A DNA stretch of 64,000 bases from Bacteroidota bacterium (lineage in GTDB: Bacteria; Bacteroidota; Bacteroidia; UKL13-3). Below the pieces are notes generated by a model. That model was not told where the DNA came from. It did no database searches and worked only from the letters and a program-made list of their open reading frames with translations. Where the stretch lies: the NCBI GenBank assembly GCA_027491355.1, contig JAIXWI010000038.1, forward strand, positions 1 to 64,000, read 5' to 3'. Of this stretch, positions 1 to 9,600 are shown in pieces; position 1 is the first letter of the stretch, and the number at the start of each line of letters is the position of its first letter. The position numbers and the translations under genes are program-made.

Positions 1-60
1 AAGAACTGTAAAACAAGTTTTTAAAGAACTGCCAAATCAATTATTTGATTTTGGTGGGTG

Positions 61-90
61 CAAATATAAGCATCCTTTGTAATAAACAAA
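61..90 (-). promoter_or_regulatory. Leftward Bacteroidota-type promoter
   Basis: On the minus strand a -33 TTTG (87-90) is followed after 18 bases by TATATTTG (61-68), matching the TAnnTTTG -7 box of the Bacteroidota housekeeping sigma factor. It would start transcription near base 54 and drive a gene lying beyond the left edge of the window. No other gene sits in 1-779. This is a motif match only. Confidence 0.5.
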
Positions 91-341
91 GTAATGCTTA
101 AAAAAATGTTGGCGTATTGAGGCATGTTTAAATAATTGATTGCCCTTCACTACAGCTATTTTCGAATTTAATACCAGCTAATTTTTAGTTCATGTTTTAA
201 AGGAAGCTATGAATCAGAGCAGGAATTCATCCTATACGATAGTCGCTAAAATAACTAACGACTGTTGTTCTATTATAAGTGCATTGATGCTTGTATTAAC
301 TCATTCATCATTGCTATGATGTATTTGTATTAATAATCAGC

Positions 342-604
342 GCTTCGTTGGAAGGCTATTGTTCTTTAGATAAGAATTGATAGTTAGGTATGATGCCTTA
401 GGTTGCGCTTCCTTCGGAAGCTTGTGCTCTTTAGATAAGTATTGTCAGGTAGATACGCTTCCTTCGGAAGCTATTGTTCTTTAGATAGGTATTGTTAGGT
501 GGGTACGCTTCCTTCGGAAGCTATCGTTCTTTAGATAAGTATTGCTAAGTGGATACGCTTCCTTCGGAAGCTATCGTATTTTAAACTACGCTTCCTTCGG
601 AAGC
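342..604. repeat. Tandem hairpin repeat field, mostly 50-bp period
   Basis: The perfect inverted repeat GCTTCCTTCGGAAGC occurs at 407-421, 457-471, 507-521, 557-571 and 590-604. The first four are exactly 50 bp apart and the last is 33 bp on. A degenerate copy lies at 342-356. The sequence between hairpins is also conserved (CTATTGTTCTTTAGATAAGT, then TTGTTAGGTGGGTA with small changes), so the repeating unit is the whole 50 bp. On the minus strand each hairpin has a GAA triloop closed by C-G. No open reading frame is credible here. Confidence 0.85.
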
Positions 605-616
605 TATTTTTGAGTG

Positions 617-644
617 GGATTAGCTCCCTGCGGGAGCTGATCCC
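617..644. repeat. Inverted repeat between hairpin field and terminators
   Basis: GGGAT and AGCTCCC pair with GGGAGCT and ATCCC around a TGC triloop. The stem is interrupted by one or two unpaired bases. It has the same triloop design as the neighbouring hairpins but a different sequence. It is not followed by a T-run, so it is probably not a terminator. Confidence 0.55.
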
Positions 645-670
645 AGAGGGGAGGATTCAAACAATTAAAG

Positions 671-698
671 CCAGCAGCTTCGCTGCTGGGATTTTTTT
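671..698 (+). terminator. Rightward intrinsic terminator
   Basis: CCAGCAGC-TTC-GCTGCTGG forms an 8-bp perfect stem (671-689) followed by GATTTTTTT. It points right and would stop readthrough from the left into tRNA-Ser in the antisense direction. No plus-strand gene precedes it in the window. Confidence 0.65.
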
Positions 699-750
699 GT
701 GCTCCAAATTTTACTCAAGCGAGCTTGGTAAAATTTGGAGCACAAAAAAA
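692..750. repeat. Long near-perfect palindrome between opposed terminators
   Basis: A 16-base arm GTGCTCCAAATTTTAC (699-714) is repeated inverted at 728-743. An inner CAAGC/GCTTG pair closes the centre, and T7 (692-698) and A7 (744-750) flank it. The palindrome can act as a terminator in both directions. It is nested within a wider 14-base inverted repeat (659-672 and 767-780). Confidence 0.75.
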
Positions 751-768
751 CCTGCAATGACTTGCAGG
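744..768 (-). terminator. Terminator of tRNA-Ser
   Basis: Read on the minus strand, CCTGCAAGTCATTGCAGG (751-768) makes a 7-bp stem followed by TTTTTTT (744-750). It begins 11 bases past the encoded CCA end of the tRNA, a typical position for an intrinsic terminator. Confidence 0.75.
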
Positions 769-779
769 CTTTAATTGTT

Positions 780-872
780 TGGCGGAGAGAGCGGGATTCG
801 AACCCGCGATACACCTTGACAGCGTATGACGGTTTAGCAAACCGTTGGTTTCAGCCTCTCACCCATCTCTCC
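780..872 (-). tRNA. tRNA-Ser (anticodon GCU)
   Basis: Class II tRNA read on the minus strand. The acceptor stem GGAGAGA (872-866) pairs with TCTCTCC (784-790), followed by discriminator G and an encoded CCA ending at 780. The anticodon arm GGTTTGCTAAACC has loop TTGCTAA and anticodon GCT, which reads AGC and AGU serine codons. A long variable arm, typical of tRNA-Ser, follows, then the T arm with GGTTCGAATCC. Total length with CCA is 93 bases. Confidence 0.95.
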
Positions 873-894
873 GTGGGCTGAAAATTAAGGAAGG

Positions 895-902
895 CAAATC
901 TA
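895..902 (-). promoter_or_regulatory. Probable -7 box of tRNA-Ser
   Basis: TAGATTTG on the minus strand fits TAnnTTTG and lies 23 bases before the tRNA 5' end. A good TTTG -33 box at the right distance is not evident; GTTTA at 916-920 is the nearest. Confidence 0.4.
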
Positions 903-1092
903 AAGATGTTAGGGCTAAACTCCATACTTTTTTTTATTTTTTTTAATCAGGTCAGGGTTTAGATGCACTTATTTTACTAAACGCTTCGTTACTAGTTAAT
1001 TAAAGAAATTAAAAATGATTTTTTAGTAAATTTTCAGAAAATCATACTGAATAAGTGGTTTTAGCTGTTAATTAGTAAGATAATACGCCCAT

Positions 1093-3699
1093 ATGAACAA
1101 AGACATTCATCTCAACTATAAACTCCGCGACTTAAAAGTTTTTTCTTCTACTGAATGGTTGGCTAACAATGAGAAGAAATACAGAACCGTATACGATGAA
1201 TCTGAATGTGGCTTTATTTATTGCGAATGGTCTTTTTACAACAAATTATTCGACGAAAATGATTGGTCGATTGAAGTTTCATTGAAATGTGTAAACATTG
1301 GAAACGGTGATGAAATATGTAAACTACAAGTAGTAAAACCCATTCAAAAAGACGAAAACATTGTTTATATCAGAGAAGGTTGGGGCGTAAAATATCCAGG
1401 TAAATTTTGGGAAAAAGGAATTTACAGGTGGGAAGCTTGGGTTGAAGGTACGCTAGTTGCTGAAAAGATTTTTTATATCATAGACTTGGGCATCGTTTCG
1501 GATACTGTAAACCCGTATTTTGAGGTTAAAAGTGTGAAATTGTATGAAGGACCAGGTGAAAATCTCTTGCATCCAGAGAGAGCATACTTGTATGGTTTTG
1601 ACAGCAAACAAACCCGATACGTATGGTTAGAAATCATGGTTTCAAATTTAATTAAATCAGAAAACCCATGGCCTCTAGAAATTCAATATTTTTTCATGAC
1701 CAAAACTGGTCAACTCAAAGGAGTTATTGAGAATCTGTTGTTCATAGATCCAAGTCAAAACACAGTAGAATTAAATGCGGGCTGGGGAAGTGATGTATTA
1801 GGAACTTGGGCTGAAGATCATTACGATATACTGGTAGTTTTTATGGACCACGTAATTGCAGTAGTACCATTTGAAATTGGCTCAGAAATGATACGTGAGG
1901 AGCTGACTAAAACAACCATTGAACAACCCAAAGAAGTTGCCATTACTAAAGCTGAACAGACACCCAAAAGCATTGAAGATGTGCTGGTAGAATTGGATGC
2001 ATTAATTGGCTTAGATGGCATTAAAAAGAAAATTAGAGAGTATACAACCTATTTAAACTTTATACAACTTCGGCAGGAAAAAGGATTCAAAGATGCTGAA
2101 AAAATTCAGTTACACGCAGTATTTACAGGCAATCCGGGAACAGGTAAAACAACAGTCGCCAAAATGTTGGGTATGATTTACAAACAATTGGGATTGCTTT
2201 CAAAAGGGCACGTAATTGAAGCAGACAGGAGTGATTTAGTAGCAGAATTTATAGGTCAAACTGCACCAAAAACAAAAGAAATCATTAAGAAAGCAAAGGG
2301 AGGAATTTTGTTAGTAGATGAAGCCTATGCTTTGACTCGTAAAAATGATGATTCAAAAGATTTTGGAAAAGAAGCTATTGAAATCTTATTAAAAGAAATG
2401 AGTGATGGTGATGGTGACATTGCCATCATTGTTGCTGGATATCCTAATGAAATGGAAGATTTTTTGGCATCAAATCCTGGTTTAAAATCAAGATTTACCA
2501 TGTTTTATGAGTTTCCTGATTATACCCCTCAAGAATTGATGCAGATTGCTATGTACAGTGCGCAAAAAAGAGGCGTTGTATTTGCTGAAAATGCAGCTCA
2601 ATTGCTTTATAAAAAACTAACAGACGCTTACAGAGAACGTGACAAAATGTTTGGAAATGCACGCTACGTAAATTCCATCATTGATGAAAGTAAAATGAAC
2701 ATGGGTTTACGCATCATGCAAACCAAAGATCCAAAATCATTGACCAAAGAAGAAATTTCTACCATTGAGGCAAACGATATTGAGAAAATTTACAAACGGA
2801 ACGCGCAAAGCATTGCCGATATTCCAATTGATGAAGAACTGCTCAAACAAGCACTCAATACCTTGCATCACATGATAGGATTAGACAGTGTTAAATCTGA
2901 AATAGATGAGCTGGTAAAATTGGTTCGTTTTTACCGTGAAATTGGAAAAGATGTCAGACAAAGTTTTTCTTTACATGCGGTATTTACTGGCAATCCGGGA
3001 ACAGGCAAAACAACTGTTGCCAGAATTTTAGCTCAGATTTATAAAGCATTGGGCATTTTAGAAAGGGGCAATTTAGTAGAGTGTGACCGACAATCTTTGG
3101 TAGGTGGATTTGTGGGTCAAACCGCAATTAAAACTACAGAAGTATTGCAAAAAGCTATGGGAGGTGTATTGTTTATAGATGAAGCTTACGCGCTGAGTGA
3201 AGGTGGCGAAAATGATTATGGTAAAGAAGCGGTTGAAACCATTCTGAAAAAAATGGAAGACAGCAGAGGCCAGTTAATAGTTATTGTTGCAGGATATACC
3301 AATAACATGAAACGTTTTTTAGAATCAAACCCTGGTTTAAAATCTAGGTTTGACAGGGAAATGCATTTTGAAGATTATGATGCATTGCAACTCGACGAAA
3401 TTTGCTTAAAAATGCTTGCAGGTAATTCTATTGTACCTGATACTGATGCTGCTCAACATTTAAAGAAATATTTTGAAAACATATATACCCAAAGAGATTC
3501 ATTTTTTGGAAACGCAAGAACTGTCAGAAAAATAGTTGAAGAAGCTATAAAAAATCAACATCTGAGATTAGCCAAAACGAGTCCAGAAAATAGAACCAAA
3601 GAAATGATTGGTACGTTAACCATTGACGATGTGCTAGAATTTGCATTGGTTCAAGAATCTACACCTAACAAAAAAACCATCGGATTCAAACAAAGTTAA
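1093..3699 (+). CDS. Double AAA+ ATPase of the CbxX/CfxQ (SpoVK/EccA) family with duplicated N-terminal beta domain
   Basis: 868 residues. Two AAA+ modules of the CbbX type follow each other. Module 1 has Walker A GNPGTGKTT at about 346-354 and Walker B ILLVDEAYAL near 408. Module 2 has Walker A at about 633-641 and Walker B LFIDEAYAL near 695. Both end in SNPGLKSRF and FGNARYV/FGNARTV sensor motifs. The roughly 270 residues before them look like two copies of one beta-rich domain: GWGxxxPGxFWExGxYxxEAWVEG at about 95-120 resembles GWGSDVLGTWAEDHYDILVVF at about 229-249. Family members remodel other proteins (Rubisco activase CbbX, type VII secretion EccA). The substrate here is unknown. No signal peptide, so cytoplasmic. 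It stands alone, on the same strand as the two-component genes that follow. Confidence 0.85.
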   Translation: MNKDIHLNYKLRDLKVFSSTEWLANNEKKYRTVYDESECGFIYCEWSFYNKLFDENDWSIEVSLKCVNIGNGDEICKLQVVKPIQKDENIVYIREGWGVKYPGKFWEKGIYRWEAWVEGTLVAEKIFYIIDLGIVSDTVNPYFEVKSVKLYEGPGENLLHPERAYLYGFDSKQTRYVWLEIMVSNLIKSENPWPLEIQYFFMTKTGQLKGVIENLLFIDPSQNTVELNAGWGSDVLGTWAEDHYDILVVFMDHVIAVVPFEIGSEMIREELTKTTIEQPKEVAITKAEQTPKSIEDVLVELDALIGLDGIKKKIREYTTYLNFIQLRQEKGFKDAEKIQLHAVFTGNPGTGKTTVAKMLGMIYKQLGLLSKGHVIEADRSDLVAEFIGQTAPKTKEIIKKAKGGILLVDEAYALTRKNDDSKDFGKEAIEILLKEMSDGDGDIAIIVAGYPNEMEDFLASNPGLKSRFTMFYEFPDYTPQELMQIAMYSAQKRGVVFAENAAQLLYKKLTDAYRERDKMFGNARYVNSIIDESKMNMGLRIMQTKDPKSLTKEEISTIEANDIEKIYKRNAQSIADIPIDEELLKQALNTLHHMIGLDSVKSEIDELVKLVRFYREIGKDVRQSFSLHAVFTGNPGTGKTTVARILAQIYKALGILERGNLVECDRQSLVGGFVGQTAIKTTEVLQKAMGGVLFIDEAYALSEGGENDYGKEAVETILKKMEDSRGQLIVIVAGYTNNMKRFLESNPGLKSRFDREMHFEDYDALQLDEICLKMLAGNSIVPDTDAAQHLKKYFENIYTQRDSFFGNARTVRKIVEEAIKNQHLRLAKTSPENRTKEMIGTLTIDDVLEFALVQESTPNKKTIGFKQS

Positions 3700-3702
3700 T
3701 GG

Positions 3703-3734
3703 GATAGAGAAACGCTTCTATCTCTTAATTTTTT
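3703..3734 (+). terminator. Weak terminator after the AAA+ gene
   Basis: GATAGA (3703-3708) pairs with TCTATC (3717-3722), followed by a T-rich tract (TTAATTTTTTC). The stem is only six pairs, so the call is weak. Confidence 0.4.
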
Positions 3735-3886
3735 CATTAATATTTCTAAACCAGTTCTTAAAATAAATTAGAAACATAGCCATTTTACTGCATTTACATG
3801 ACCTGTTTAAGGATAAACATCGTATAAGACTGTTCGGGGTGATAAAATAAAGTCTTGATTTAATAAATTCGTATAAAGCATCGTAA

Positions 3887-4603
3887 ATGACTAAAGATAC
3901 TGCAGCACATATTTTACTAGTTGAAGACGAGAAACCATTGGCAGCTTTACTTAAAGAAAGCTTGAAACTAGAAGGTTTTACAAGCAGGTATTGTAAAGAT
4001 GGAGAAGAAGCCTGGGATATTTTCAAATCAGAGAAATTTGACCTCTGTTTATTGGATGTAAACATGCCTAAAATGAATGGAATAGAACTTGGTAAACTTA
4101 TCAGAGACAAAGATGCATTTGTTCCCATTTTATTTCTAACAGCAAACTCAAGCGAACAAGAAGTTTTAGATGGATTTGAAATAGGTGCTGATGATTATAT
4201 GACCAAGCCTTTTAGTTTAAAGGAACTGAACGCACGTATTCGGGTGCTTTTGAAGCGAAGTCAAACTCAAAGGAACTTTATAGCTACAGCTACTCCGGAA
4301 GTTTTTCAAATAGACAATTTAACAATAGACATTTCAAACCAATTCATAAAGCATGCTGATGATATTAAAAAAATAAGTAAAACTGAGGCTGAGTTATTGA
4401 AACTTTTTATACAACATAAAAATCAGGTATTAACACGAAATACCATATTGTTGCATGTATGGGGGAGAGATGATTTTTACACTGCAAGAAATTTGGATGT
4501 ATACATTAACAAACTGAGGAAAATCATAAAACTAACAGACCAAACTGAAATCATCAATATACATGGAACTGGTTTTAAACTTGCAGATAAACTAACCAGT
4601 TAA
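3887..4603 (+). CDS. Response regulator, OmpR/PhoB family
   Basis: 238 residues. The receiver domain (about 8-123) has acidic VEDE near the start, phospho-acceptor Asp57 in LLDVNMP, Thr85 in LFLTAN and Lys107 in MTKPF. The C-terminal 100 residues form a winged-helix trans-activation domain, with TEAELLKLF and LDVYINKLRKI typical of OmpR/PhoB. It should bind DNA when phosphorylated by the kinase coded directly downstream. Its stop codon and the kinase start share one base (TAATG), so translation is probably coupled. Target genes cannot be told from sequence. The convergent T9SS gene beyond the kinase is a neighbour but not evidently a target. Confidence 0.93.
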   Translation: MTKDTAAHILLVEDEKPLAALLKESLKLEGFTSRYCKDGEEAWDIFKSEKFDLCLLDVNMPKMNGIELGKLIRDKDAFVPILFLTANSSEQEVLDGFEIGADDYMTKPFSLKELNARIRVLLKRSQTQRNFIATATPEVFQIDNLTIDISNQFIKHADDIKKISKTEAELLKLFIQHKNQVLTRNTILLHVWGRDDFYTARNLDVYINKLRKIIKLTDQTEIINIHGTGFKLADKLTS

Positions 4604-6639
4604 TGCAAGCTAAAATAGTCATACTTTACTGCTGTTTGTTTATTTTTTGCTTCACTAAAATAAGCAATGGACAGGTAGTATCAACAAATCAGGACAGTAC
4701 ACAATTCGAATTAAAAGTAAAAGGCTTATTACAGCAGTTAAAAAACAGCTCAATCAATAACAACGATGCACTCAGCAAACTGAATGAGTATTTAATTGCA
4801 AGTGAAAAAGCAAATGCAATAGATTTACAAATAGACATACTTCAAGCGCAACTTAAAATTGCCCAACAACAATCTAACTACAATTTACAAAGAGAAAAGT
4901 TATTCAAATTAGAAGCTTTGTTCGAACAAGTAAAAGACCCCCTGAACAAGGCACAAGTTGCTTATCAAATTGCAAAAACATACCATACGCAAGGATACCA
5001 ACCAGGAGCTATCAACTATTATTTTCAATCGTTAAAATTGTTTGAAATGCTTGGCAATAAAAATGGACAATTGGTTTGCTACACAGCATTAGGAGATGTA
5101 TATGCACGCATGAAACTCTTTTCTAAATCTATTGAATACAACCTCAAAGGCTTAAAACTTGTAGAACAAAAACAAGATAAATTTGCAGAGGTTTTAATTG
5201 TAGAAAATTTAGCAACCATATACCACAATCAACATAACCCTAAAAAATCGTTCGAATGTTTGATAAAAACATACCGCTTGTACGCCGAAATTGGCAACAA
5301 AGCTGGGGCCTCAAATGCATTGCTCAAAATGGCGCAAAATAGGGCTCAACAAAAATCACTTGAACAATCTAAGAAACTATTCAACCAATCGCTACAAATT
5401 GCAGAATCTATTCATGCAAAACCGCTGATTGCCCAAAATTTAAATGGTTTAGCTGCATTGGCCATTCAAGAAAAATATTATGCAGATGCAGGAGCATACT
5501 ATAAGAGATGCATCGATATTGCCAAGCCTTTGGGATTAAATATTCAATTAGAAGAAGCATATCAGGGTTTATCTAGAATATACCAATCGCTGAATGATGA
5601 AAGCAAAGCCAAAGCTTTCAATGCACTGAGTAAAGAAATTAAAGACTCTATTTACAATGATTCGATTTTAAAAAAAGCTGCCGATTTACAGTTACGTTAT
5701 GAATCAGAAAAAAAACAAAACGAAATTGAGTTGTACAAAAAAAACCAGCTGGTAAATGAACTAAATTTTAACAAAGAAAGGCAACTCAGGTATTTTTTTA
5801 CTGCACTTTCAGCATTGCTTTTAGTTTTGATTGTGGTGGTGTTTTTATTCTATCATCAAAATAGGCGAACAAACCAACGTTTAAACTATCAAAATGAAGA
5901 ATTGCTTTCAAAGAATTCATCTATTGAAAAGCAACAAATACAATTGAGCCAACTCAATGCAGTAAAAGATCGTTTTTATGCAATTGTTTCTCATGATTTG
6001 AGGAATAATTTGAGTACCATGAAATTATATTTTGATTTGATAGCTAACCCAAAGTTTGAAGCGGCAAACCAAAAAGAATTGACTAAAGAAATTGCCTTCT
6101 CTGTTCAAAATACAATAGACTTACTTGAGAATTTATTGGTATGGGTATCGAGTCAATTAAAAGGAATTACCATTCAACCTACCGCAGTTAATTTGAATGA
6201 AATTTGCAACAATACCATCGATTTATTAGGTGGTGCAGCTTCTCAAAAAAATATTAATTTGACTCATTCCATCCCCAGTGATGCTTTGTGTTTTGGGGAT
6301 AAAAATATGATAGAACTCGTAATGAGAAATTTAATTTCTAACGCCATTAAGTTTACTGATGACAATGGTACCATACAGATAAAAAGCGCTATGAATGAAA
6401 ACACCATTAGTTTCAGAGTTATTGACAACGGTGTTGGTATTGCTGCACACAAGCTAGCTAATTTATTTGATGAATATAAAAACAGTAGCACTAAAGGTAC
6501 AGGAAACGAGCAAGGAACCGGTTTAGGATTGATGCTTTGTAAACTATTTGTTGAAGAAAACAATGGCAAAATAAGTGTGAAGAGTGAACAAGGTAAGGGC
6601 AGTGAATTTACAGTCACCTTACCTGTATTCAATGCATAG
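4603..6639 (+). CDS. Sensor histidine kinase with periplasmic TPR domain
   Basis: 678 residues. A signal peptide (about 1-23, ending SNGQ) is followed by tetratricopeptide repeats (about 60-350), for example YHTQGYQPGAINYYFQSLKLFE and its relatives. One membrane segment follows (about 398-420, LSALLLVLIVVVFLFY), then a coiled linker, a HisKA domain with phospho-acceptor His464 in SHDLRNN, and a HATPase domain with N box NLISNAIKF (Asn580), G1 DNGVGI and G2 GTGLGL. The TPR sensor should lie in the periplasm and read protein or peptide partners; the ligand is unknown. It is translationally coupled to the response regulator. The stop lies two bases from the stop of the convergent gene. Confidence 0.93.
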   Translation: MQAKIVILYCCLFIFCFTKISNGQVVSTNQDSTQFELKVKGLLQQLKNSSINNNDALSKLNEYLIASEKANAIDLQIDILQAQLKIAQQQSNYNLQREKLFKLEALFEQVKDPLNKAQVAYQIAKTYHTQGYQPGAINYYFQSLKLFEMLGNKNGQLVCYTALGDVYARMKLFSKSIEYNLKGLKLVEQKQDKFAEVLIVENLATIYHNQHNPKKSFECLIKTYRLYAEIGNKAGASNALLKMAQNRAQQKSLEQSKKLFNQSLQIAESIHAKPLIAQNLNGLAALAIQEKYYADAGAYYKRCIDIAKPLGLNIQLEEAYQGLSRIYQSLNDESKAKAFNALSKEIKDSIYNDSILKKAADLQLRYESEKKQNEIELYKKNQLVNELNFNKERQLRYFFTALSALLLVLIVVVFLFYHQNRRTNQRLNYQNEELLSKNSSIEKQQIQLSQLNAVKDRFYAIVSHDLRNNLSTMKLYFDLIANPKFEAANQKELTKEIAFSVQNTIDLLENLLVWVSSQLKGITIQPTAVNLNEICNNTIDLLGGAASQKNINLTHSIPSDALCFGDKNMIELVMRNLISNAIKFTDDNGTIQIKSAMNENTISFRVIDNGVGIAAHKLANLFDEYKNSSTKGTGNEQGTGLGLMLCKLFVEENNGKISVKSEQGKGSEFTVTLPVFNA

Positions 6640-6641
6640 AT

Positions 6642-9600
6642 TTATTGTCCAATTAAGATAGGTTTCATACAAACCTTGTTTTGAAATTGAATTCTCAAAT
6701 AGTACATACCCAATAAGCCATTTGTATGTATTTGAGCTTGCATATTCTCTATTTGTAATTGTATTGGTACCAATGCCCCTGATTGGTCAAACAAAGTTAC
6801 ATTGAGAATATTTGATTCTATACTTTTAACTGTAACTATCCCATTATTACTAGGATTAGGATAAATCATAATTTTATTCAAATCTTCAAACTCATAAATA
6901 CCAGTAATTGCGAGTTTCTTGAGACCAATTCTTCTATTTTCAGAATAGCTTAAAAATTGTCTGTACTGATCTGATACATTCCAATTGACAAAGACAGAAT
7001 CGTTTGAGGCAGTATTACCCAAATAAAGGTCATATAACTGATTATTTGATAGTGCAAAACGCGTTTGTGAATTTTGCATTTTGTAAGAAATTGTGTCTAG
7101 TAGGTTTTCTGAAATTAAATGCAATTGCTGAACTGCAAATGGATTTGGGTTACTCCATTCAAAAACCAAAGAATCGGTTTGGTTTATCAAATCAGGGGCC
7201 AAATTCAATTGTAAATAAGGAGCAGGTTTGATGATTGCTATTGAATCAAAAATGAGCAATCTGATGAAACTGCCATTTATATCATTCATTGCTTTTAGAG
7301 TGTCATTGTATTCATTTTTACTGAATAAAGCATAAACTTCAACATCAATATTTAAAGTATCACCTCTGTCTAAAGGGTAGTTACTTAAAATATCTGCAAT
7401 TGAAATGTGATACTTTAATTCATTTCCGGCATTTACTTGTTCATATTTGGTGTCATTCAAGCTAACTGATACCACGTATCCAGTTGCATAATCAGAAGCG
7501 GTCCACTTCAATTCAATTGTACCAGTATCATTTGGATTTACAAACATTTTAAAGCCATTCGTTGGATTTAAGATTGAAAAATCACCTAAAATTTTATCAG
7601 CTCTCAAAAGATTCACTTGAATGAAATCTGAAATTTTCAGAGAATTTCCTTGATTGTTAGATGCTATAATATTAAATGTTAATAAAACAGAATCGCCAAA
7701 TTGAACGCCAATGATTTGGGCTAATGAATCTAGAAAAATTGAACTGAGTGTTAAAGCTGTGTCTGATGTATTCACAGTATACAAATGTGTAGAAGCGTTT
7801 GCTTGCAAAACTGAAGTATCAATACTCAAAGCATAGGTATTGGCGTAATTAGATTTTGTCCAACTTATGTTTAAAGCATTTCCCATTTTTCTATTGGCCT
7901 CAAATTTTGTGAGAGATGGATTGATGAATGTAAATTTTTCAGGAATCAAAGGTGATTTTAAATACAAATTCAGAGTTTGAATAGATGGCAATGAATCGTT
8001 TAAGTTTTTGTAAGACCAAAGAGTTAAATAAATAGCAATGGAATCGCCTTTTTTGAGTTTTACTTCATCAGCAAACTGTTTCAATAAACTATAATTTATT
8101 TGATAGGATGTATCTAAATTTGGAAGTGAATACTTTGATAATGCTGATTGTTCAATATTAGCTGTTGTATCAATTGCAATTGCATAAAAGTCAGCGCCAG
8201 ATGAACTTGTCCAGGTCAGGTTCAATGCACTAAAATTTATTGAATCTAAAGCAATCGTCTTGTTATTCAATTGAGTATCTAATGAAAAAGGGTTCAACCC
8301 GATTATTTCATTGTTATTAAAATTGACTTGATTCAACCTTAAATCACCAGTCAATTTTACTATTGCAATTTTTGATTCTGTAAGTTGAGATGCAACAATG
8401 CCGCCTTGATTGGTAGTTAAATTCAGACCATTGTTGTTATTAGTAAGCAATAAAAGTGTTGAATCGTTTTGTAAATGAATACTTGAAACTTGATTAAAAT
8501 CAGTAGGTAATCCATTCTTAATTAAGTCTAAATAATTAGACTTTGTTGCAGGTATGATCTGATTTGTAGCCAATCCAATTTCATTCAGCAGAAGTTCAAC
8601 AGGGCCATTATTTCCATTGTAATTATATATTTTGTTTACGACCGGAGTTGCATTCTTAATAGATAGCTTGCTGATTCTTTTTATTTGTTGAATTTGGTTT
8701 TCTGCTTGTTCATAAATTAAAAATTCTTCATTATTTAATGCAACTATGTCTTCTATTGTCCAATCTGTGGCACTTACGCCCCCCTCTGCACCAGAATTGA
8801 GTACCAAATATGTAGTCAATTCATTGTTGGATGGATTAAAAGCGATTAATCGGTGAATTCTTTCAGTATTAATAATTGAATCGAATTTTAATGGCTTTGC
8901 TGAAATGCTATAAAGTAATTGATTAGGTGTTTGAGTTAGACTCTTAAAACCAAATCCAGGGGTTGTATTTTTTAATTGTTGATCGATGCTAAAATTAGCA
9001 TCTTCTTCGAACGGACTGACTCTTTTGACAATCTTGTAATTCGAATTTAAACATACAAAAGCTGAGCGCATTTCATCAATAAACCAAAAATTATTGTTAT
9101 GTACAATTAACCCGTTTGGATCATAGCCATTTTCTGAATAAGGATTGAGTTTGCTAGTTAAGCTTTGCATACAATCTGAAATGGTATCAGAAAAGAATAA
9201 TTGATTTTTATGCTTGGCCAACGATTCACTTAAATTGCCGTTTATTGATTTCCTAAAATTATAATTAATGGTACGCTCATTTAGAACAGAAAAAAAGTTG
9301 CTATCTGTATTGATATTGATTTTTAAAAGCTTTGGACTCTTACTTGATAAAGGATTTATTTTGATCGCTTTTGTGTCACAAATAATATTGTCCTGTGTAA
9401 TTTCTGAACCTTTACCTGTAAGTAAATAAAATTCATCTTTATTGCCAGTACTGATAATTGATTGGTAGTTCCCTTCAACAATTGTATTCCCATTTAAACT
9501 TGAAAGTATTTGTAACTTTTTAGGTGATATAATTTTAGGTATTGGATGTGCTCTCAATTGAACCAAATCAAACCTGTAATTGCCTGATGTGGCATATGCC

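Noticed and set aside
342-604. CRISPR array
   Set aside because: The repeats are short hairpins with spacers that resemble each other, so there are no unique spacers, and no cas gene is present.
3718-4128. Minus-strand frame of 136 codons opposite the response regulator
   Set aside because: It overlaps the conserved receiver domain on the other strand; the product is low-complexity and shows no family features.
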